Of a DNA stretch of 64,000 nucleotides, positions 59,251 to 64,000 are shown one piece after another. Within the stretch, counting starts at the first letter, position 1, and each line of letters starts with the position of its first letter. The notes beneath the pieces are model-generated. The model worked only from the letters and a program-made list of their open reading frames with translations, did no database searches and was not told where the DNA came from. Made by a program: the position numbers and the translations under genes. This DNA comes from Mactra quadrangularis (taxonomy: Eukaryota > Mollusca > Bivalvia > Venerida > Mactridae): contig CM046304.1 in the NCBI GenBank assembly GCA_025267735.1, positions 4,216,001 to 4,280,000 of the forward strand, written 5' to 3'.

Positions 59251-60836
59251 CTGTAGTAAAAAAATGACCAGCAAAATTGATAATTTTTTTTTTCAGAATT
59301 AAGTTACACTAACAAATAATACCTTTACAGTTAATACCTAAAAAATCTGCTAAAGCAGGACGGTCTTATACATGTAACTTTTGAATATGAACCAGCACCT
59401 CTCAATATGTAGTATTAGGTAAATGTATCAGGTATATTGCAAAACCTAGCTGTGACAATACGTACCGCATTACGAATCAAATGTACCAAAATTTGGCATT
59501 TGCTATATAAAAAGTAGCAACCTATCATTTTTTCAATCGTTCATTCAATTTACACTTATGTTACGAGAAATAAACCAATGGGGCATGTTCACTTGGTTGT
59601 AAGCAACTTGTGCAAAACATGTTCTGGAATCAAATACTTCGGGACCGGAAGTAGTGAATCTTGCATGCCGACCAAGAACTTGATTGCTAGGATATTCTGC
59701 AGCTAAGGGGGTGATTGTTTCTTAAGCATCTTCTTTATGCAAAAATGTATCACAGTTCTTAATGACCATAAAGAATTAAATAGGCTAGATTATATCAGTA
59801 GTAGCATGTAAGACATGCAATGATTCTGCTAAATACAGCAAAGGCACATCGAATCTAAAACCCCACAATATACAATGGTATGTATTGCAATATGAGCTAC
59901 CGTATTGCAGTATATAGCAATATGCTTCTGGCATATCATTACTCTCCTATTCATCGGTTTGAAAGATTCACTCGCTGAACTTTCTTCCTTTGCTAAAATA
60001 CTATGTACAAACTGATATTTCTATTTTTAGACGGAGACACATAATCATTTAAATCGCAGTTATGTCACGTGATTTTTTAAAAATAGATGCAAAGTTTCTC
60101 ACGCCTGTAATTTCAAAATGTCGAAATGCAAAGATGTTGAACAGTTTTGCATTAGTTAGATAATGGAAAATTAACAAAAATAAAAGTAAATATTGATCTT
60201 TTTAAGCGTGTTTCTCTGATCTTTTAACTGTAAACATAAAGCAACTTATTGAACTTAACTACAAATTGCAGCCTCGCTATATATGACGTCATACGAGGTT
60301 GCATTCGTCACTAGTATGATCATACCATATAAGGTAATGTTTACCCGTTCAACCAATGAAAATGCGTATAAAGTTTTTCAGCTAAATTGGAATTTGGTAA
60401 ACTTTCATTGGTGGTTTAAAGGTTCATAGTAAAGGTCAATATCATAAATCGAGACGTTTTAAGGCAGCGTGTGAATGTAATGTATTCACTGAGCTGCGAG
60501 GGGAGCATAGCGTATCATGACAGCCCTAATAGTTGTTGCATTATATCAATTTAATTACTTAAAAGAAATATATGATAAGAATGTTGCACAGCTGTGTTAA
60601 TATGGAAACTAATTGTCTTCAATAACATCAGTCATGTCTGGATGTTTCCGATGATCTGACAAGAAAGTAGATTACAGAGTTGAGCCTGGCATAGGGTTCA
60701 TCGCATTTCCCTCTTTTGTTTTAAAATGAAATACTTACTACTGTTAATCCAAGATGTTTATGAAATCAGAGAGTAACGATGGAGAAATAACCTGAAAATA
60801 ATCAAGATGTATTAGTTAGATATGGTGTAGTATGAA
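59251..60836. other. Intergenic or upstream DNA of the candidate gene
   Basis: It contains a CACTACTTCCGGTCCC stretch on the minus strand (about 59655-59640, an Ets-like CTTCCGG site) that could mark a promoter. Minus-strand exon-like segments lie at about 60735-60787 and 60610-60665 (acceptor TTATTTTCAG, donor GTAAGT), but none has a clear open frame. Confidence 0.3.
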
Positions 60837-60863
60837 AACCGCCCAGCTAGCTCAGTCGGTAGC
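60837..60863 (+). mobile_element. Truncated tRNA-like SINE head fragment
   Basis: GCCCAGCTAGCTCAGTCGG is an intact tRNA 5' half (acceptor strand plus D-arm) that stops abruptly before an AT-rich stretch and the Tc1-like element. Confidence 0.5.
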
Positions 60864-60901
60864 TAATAATAAATACTAAATAAACATATATTTAATAATT
60901 A

Positions 60902-61780
60902 TACCCAAACGAAAAAGAAACGCAGGGTAAAATGATATGGAATAACTTTTTATCGCCTTTGTGTAAGATGAAGAAAATTGGTCAGATTATTATCTAGGCA
61001 TCTATTTACTCAACACATAATGAAAAGTTACTGAAGCATGAAACGTTCAGTGTCACGTAATACAAGCGAAGAAATGCAAAAATTTCGTGCAGAATAAATT
61101 TGATAATTTCTTCAACACATCTTTCCATATCATCCAATACTCTAGACATTTATACACTGTTTTCCGTATTAAAACTCTGTTTTAACTTTCTACGTAAATG
61201 GCAAGGCTTACTGACGTTCAGCGGGGTCAGGCCATTACGCTGCTAATGCAAGGTCAAACGCAACAGCAGGTGTCTATGCAGTTTGGCGTGAATGTTTCGA
61301 CCATAGTGCGACTTGTTCGTCGACTTAGGGAAACAGGAAGGCTTGCCGACCGGCCTCGGACAGGGCGTCTGCGCGTCACGTCACGACACGACGTCAGGAC
61401 AGAGCTATACGTCTCGCACACCTGCGTAGTCGTTACGTTACTGCCACTGAAACTGCTAACAATACAGTAAGCAATCATAACCGTCGTATTCACTCCCAAA
61501 CTGTAAGGAACCGATTACGTGAGGCGGGTCTGCGTTGTAGACGTCCATGCATTGGTTTGCCTCTTACTCCTCCACGTCGCGCGCGTTGAATGACTTGGTT
61601 AGCGGCACATTCCCCTCGGGAATAACACAAAAAGTAAAGGTCAAAATCCAACGAAAATTTCCAAATTTAGTTCACGAAAGATAGTTCTTGATAAATCAAT
61701 ATCCCAATTTCAATGTCATTCTTATAATTCACCATAAATCACCACTGAAGTTTACCCTGCGTTTCTTTTTCGTTTGAGTA
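60902..61780 (+). mobile_element. Internally deleted Tc1-like transposon (879 bp)
   Basis: The left end TACCCAAACGAAAAAGAAAC and the complement of the right end differ at about two of 30 positions, and TA lies on both sides (60900-60901 and 61781-61782). The interior retains only the N-terminal third of a transposase. At 879 bp it is too short for a complete Tc1-like element, so the catalytic region has been deleted. Confidence 0.9.
61198..61589 (+). pseudogene. Tc1-like transposase N-terminal fragment
   Basis: It encodes the paired helix-turn-helix DNA-binding region: MARLTDVQRGQAITLLMQGQ, then VSMQFGVNVSTIVRLVRRLR, and a GRP-type hook RPRTGR. The frame shifts at about 61380 (in the CACGTCACGACACGACGTC duplication). 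The other frame continues through AIRLAHLRSRYVTATETANN and TVRNRLREAGL to a stop at 61587. The DDE catalytic domain is absent, consistent with the short element. Confidence 0.85.
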
Positions 61781-61899
61781 TATTTAGGTTTATACTCATA
61801 AATTATTCGAGTAAGATCTATCTTAGATTATAAAATTAGATCATATAGACCCATAAACTATATGGTCTGTTTTTCTATAAAATAAAGTTATGAATTCCC

Positions 61900-62100
61900 A
61901 ATGAGGTGATCTTCCCCAGGTAACTGAGTTGAGAAAACACTTAGAGGGAGAGCAACCTGGCTTACCACTTGCTGTTAGGTATCCGAAGGGGGGCGCGGGC
62001 CGCGATCGCTGCATCCTGGTGGCGCCGGTAGGGCATCTAAGGGCTTACGCTCAATGTGCCACTTGTGCCACTGGGGGGTAGGGGTTGCGACCCACCCCCA
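61900..62100. other. GC-rich island of unknown nature
   Basis: About 200 bp with GGGCGCGGGCCGCGATCGC and GGTGGCGCCGGTAGGG, strikingly GC-rich against AT-rich surroundings. No coding frame is convincing. It could be the 5' end of a LINE or SINE. It ends before a pyrimidine-rich stretch. Confidence 0.35.
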
Positions 62101-63265
62101 ATTCTACAGTCCTGCATTCCAGTACCACCCTTATATATGTAAAACTTATGTTTTTAAATGTATTCATTCATAAACCATGTGATTTTATACAGTTATACTT
62201 TGTGTTTATCAAACACAAATCTCATGAGTATATATTTTTGACGCTCATCAACCCCGATTATAATGTAAAAAAGATTCCCCTCTTTTCTTTTTTGCTGTTT
62301 ACTAAGTTCCTCTCACTCAGTACTTTAAGATATTTTACTGTACATAGTGTACATAAGTTTGTTCTTTTAAATGTTACTTTGTATTTTTTAAGACATTTTT
62401 TATAGGCCCTAATAAGGAAACCGTTGGTTAACAGACATATTGAGTTGTTAATAAATTATTTATTTGCTAATACTTAAGTGGTATATTATCTTAACATTAT
62501 TTATTATTATTTTTAGCTATTTATTTTTAACAGTACTGAGTGAGAACATACCCCACCCCATTACCCCCCCCCCCACCCCTATATACAGTGACACAGTGAT
62601 ACAGTGAAATATTTTTTAGTTTTGATATGATAGATCTTAACTTTTGTTATAGTAAATTTTTGTTAGTTTTAAGTTTAAAATAGTGTTTTAAAAGTATAAC
62701 ATGGTAAAATGTCTTAGGACAATATAGTGTACTATGTACATAGTACAAATAAGGTTAGAGAGACAATACATAATTGTGGGTTTTATTTTGGTACTTTAAA
62801 ATACATATGTCGCTAACATTTTCACTGACACACCCGGCTATCTTAAGATACCCAAGTGATTCTTGGTCACAGTTTTTACAAAACTCCGCATTATAACAAG
62901 AAACAGTAATGTGGAAGTTTTAAGGTTAACTTATCAGGCCGCCCAACAAGCTTTAGATATGGACTTAAAATCTAAGCCAATCTACAAGCACTGGTAACAT
63001 CCCTCCAAAACACCTTAAAACAGAGAAATCTTAAGGTCTTGGGACAGTAATACCAAGTTGGGAATGAAATGAAGGTTGAACCTCTTTCATTCACAAATTT
63101 AGCCCCTAAAATGGTCATCAACTGGAAATTTAGTCAGTTTTCGAGAAACTTTTTTCAAATCTGTGATATTAATTATTAATTATAGTCTTAACATTTTTAA
63201 TATAGATTTATATGTATTTGTAAATAGAGATTAAACAAGTAAATCTGTGAGCTAATGCTCACTAG
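62101..63265. other. AT-rich intergenic DNA
   Basis: No gene recognised. A C-rich run lies at about 62552-62580 (CCCCACCCC-type). The 106-residue plus-strand frame has no family features. Confidence 0.4.
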
Positions 63266-63508
63266 TGATACCCCCGCCAAAATCTAAAAATATGCGACAA
63301 ACAGGAAGTAGATGAGCGAGGAGCATGAAATCGCTTTACACCACATGGGACTATAGGATGAAACAATATGCAAAGTTTCAGGCTGCTGCATGGTATAGTT
63401 GCTGAGAAAACTGTGACGGAAATTTTGTAACGGACGGACGGACGCACGCACGCATGCACGGACAAGGGTAAAACAGTATACCCCCCTCTTCTTCGAAGCG
63501 GGGGTATA
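63266..63508. mobile_element. Small foldback element with GATACCCCCGCC / GCGGGGGTATA ends
   Basis: Complementary ends at 63266 and 63508, a second inner TATACCCCCC motif at 63477, and a CGGA/CGCA microsatellite-like run at 63433-63462. From memory, similar repeats are common in molluscs. Non-coding. Confidence 0.6.
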
Positions 63509-63546
63509 ATTATTGAATTTTTAACTTAGATTTTTATATTGCCAAG

Positions 63547-63637
63547 TAAGGGTAAGAAAACACACATACAGCCCTTTTCAGGGCTCGTCATAAAAGAGTG
63601 TATGTGTGTGGCCCTTGTAAGGGCCTCTTACTCCTTA
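63547..63637. other. Multi-hairpin structure 1 (three-way junction type)
   Basis: Outer stem 63547-63557 with 63626-63637 (11 pairs, one bulge). Inner stem CACACATAC (63561-63569) with GTATGTGTG (63600-63608). A hairpin AGCCCT-TTTC-AGGGCT (63570-63585) inside it. A hairpin GGCCCT-TGTA-AGGGCC (63610-63625) between the inner and outer 3' strands. Stem-loop size (6 bp, 4-nt loop) resembles histone-mRNA 3' stem-loops. The strand is undefined because inverted pairing works on both. Confidence 0.75.
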
Positions 63638-63664
63638 TCTTTTTCTATTTTTGAACATAGTCTC

Positions 63665-63750
63665 AGGGATGAACAGCGCAAATACAGCCCTTATCAGGGC
63701 TCCTCTTATGAGGAGTATACGCGCGGCACTTTTCAGAGCCGTTCATCCCT
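63665..63750. other. Multi-hairpin structure 2, same architecture with different stems
   Basis: Perfect outer stem AGGGATGAAC (63665-63674) with GTTCATCCCT (63741-63750). Inner stem GCGC..ATAC (63676-63685) with GTAT..GCGC (63715-63724). Hairpin AGCCCT-TATC-AGGGCT (63686-63701), extra hairpin CCTC-TTAT-GAGG (63702-63713), and hairpin GGCACT-TTTC-AGAGCC (63725-63740). The layout matches the preceding structure although outer and inner stem sequences differ. Confidence 0.75.
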
Positions 63751-63872
63751 ATTTTTTCATTTAATAATAGTAGTTTTAACTTAGATTTTTATTATTATGG
63801 GTCGCCGCGTCGGTTAGAACAATTTTTGTATAAAACAGACGGTTTAAATAAATACTCTCGCTCGCTCGTGTC

Positions 63873-63977
63873 AATCTGTATCTAGTTTATCCGGCAAGTT
63901 GGAGAAAGGTTTATTCGACGAGGCTTGCCGAGTCAAATAATCCTTTTGGAGACGAGCCTGATAAACTTTGAACAGAT
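63873..63977. other. Nested foldback structure at the window edge
   Basis: ATCTG (63874) with CAGAT (63973) and GTTTATC (63885) with GATAAAC (63960) form a split outer stem. CGGCAAG (63892) pairs with CTTGCCG (63924), or alternatively TTATTCGAC (63911) with GTCAAATAA (63932). It could be part of the same element type as the two structures before it. Confidence 0.5.
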
Positions 63978-64000
63978 AAACACTAACCTAATATTCTTTT

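Noticed and set aside
62085..62405. 106-residue plus-strand frame as a gene
   Set aside because: Composition is that of AT-rich DNA (Phe/Leu/His-rich), with no splice or poly(A) context and no recognisable motif.
63570..63740. True histone gene 3' ends
   Set aside because: The stem-loops resemble histone 3' stem-loops, but no histone coding sequence precedes any of them, and they are embedded in larger stems not seen at histone genes.

Overview
This is an AT-rich animal nuclear genome window. The genes have GT-AG introns, there is one cytosolic and two mitochondrial translation genes, and most of the rest is transposon-derived. The overall style (many MITEs, tRNA-derived SINEs, degenerate tandem arrays, and CR1/L2-like and I-like LINE remnants) suggests a mollusc, probably a bivalve. 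That assignment is an inference from repeat style and gene structure, not a database result.

Left part (1-13.5 kb): no cellular gene is recognisable. It holds a box-bearing array with a ~167-bp period (1.9-2.76 kb), a nearly full-length minus-strand LINE with endonuclease and a frameshifted reverse transcriptase (3.35-6.72 kb), and two adjacent degenerate arrays (7.38-9.95 and 9.99-12.64 kb) built from units carrying inverted short boxes.

Gene cluster (13.5-25.8 kb): three genes are reconstructed exon by exon. MTRF1L-like mitochondrial release factor (+, seven coding exons, 482 aa) converges on RPL15/eL15 (-, three coding exons plus an inferred 5'TOP leader exon, 204 aa). RPL15 is head to head with MRPS21/bS21m (+, two exons, 87 aa), with only ~110 bp between the inferred RPL15 start and the MRPS21 ATG. 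An NRF-1-like GCGC palindrome lies in that gap. All three proteins serve translation.

Right part (26-64 kb): mostly transposons inside transposons. A 4.3-kb element with 8-bp target duplications (26.87-31.15 kb) and a 10.9-kb relative (37.33-48.24 kb) share long terminal inverted repeats starting (T)AGGGGGTTGTT. The larger one carries a decayed transposase-like gene I cannot assign to a superfamily. It interrupts a LINE and contains a second element (37.90-45.05 kb), which contains a third (40.86-44.20 kb), which contains LINE pieces. Also present are a MULE-like element with 9-bp duplications, a hAT-like element, a deleted Tc1-like element, two more ~170-bp-period box arrays, a minisatellite, a possible small two-exon gene at 58.4-59.2 kb, and near the right edge two tandem ~90-nt multi-hairpin structures with the same architecture but different stem sequences. 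The structures, the nested transposon stack, and the recurrence of box-bearing arrays with a ~165-178-bp period are the most unusual features.
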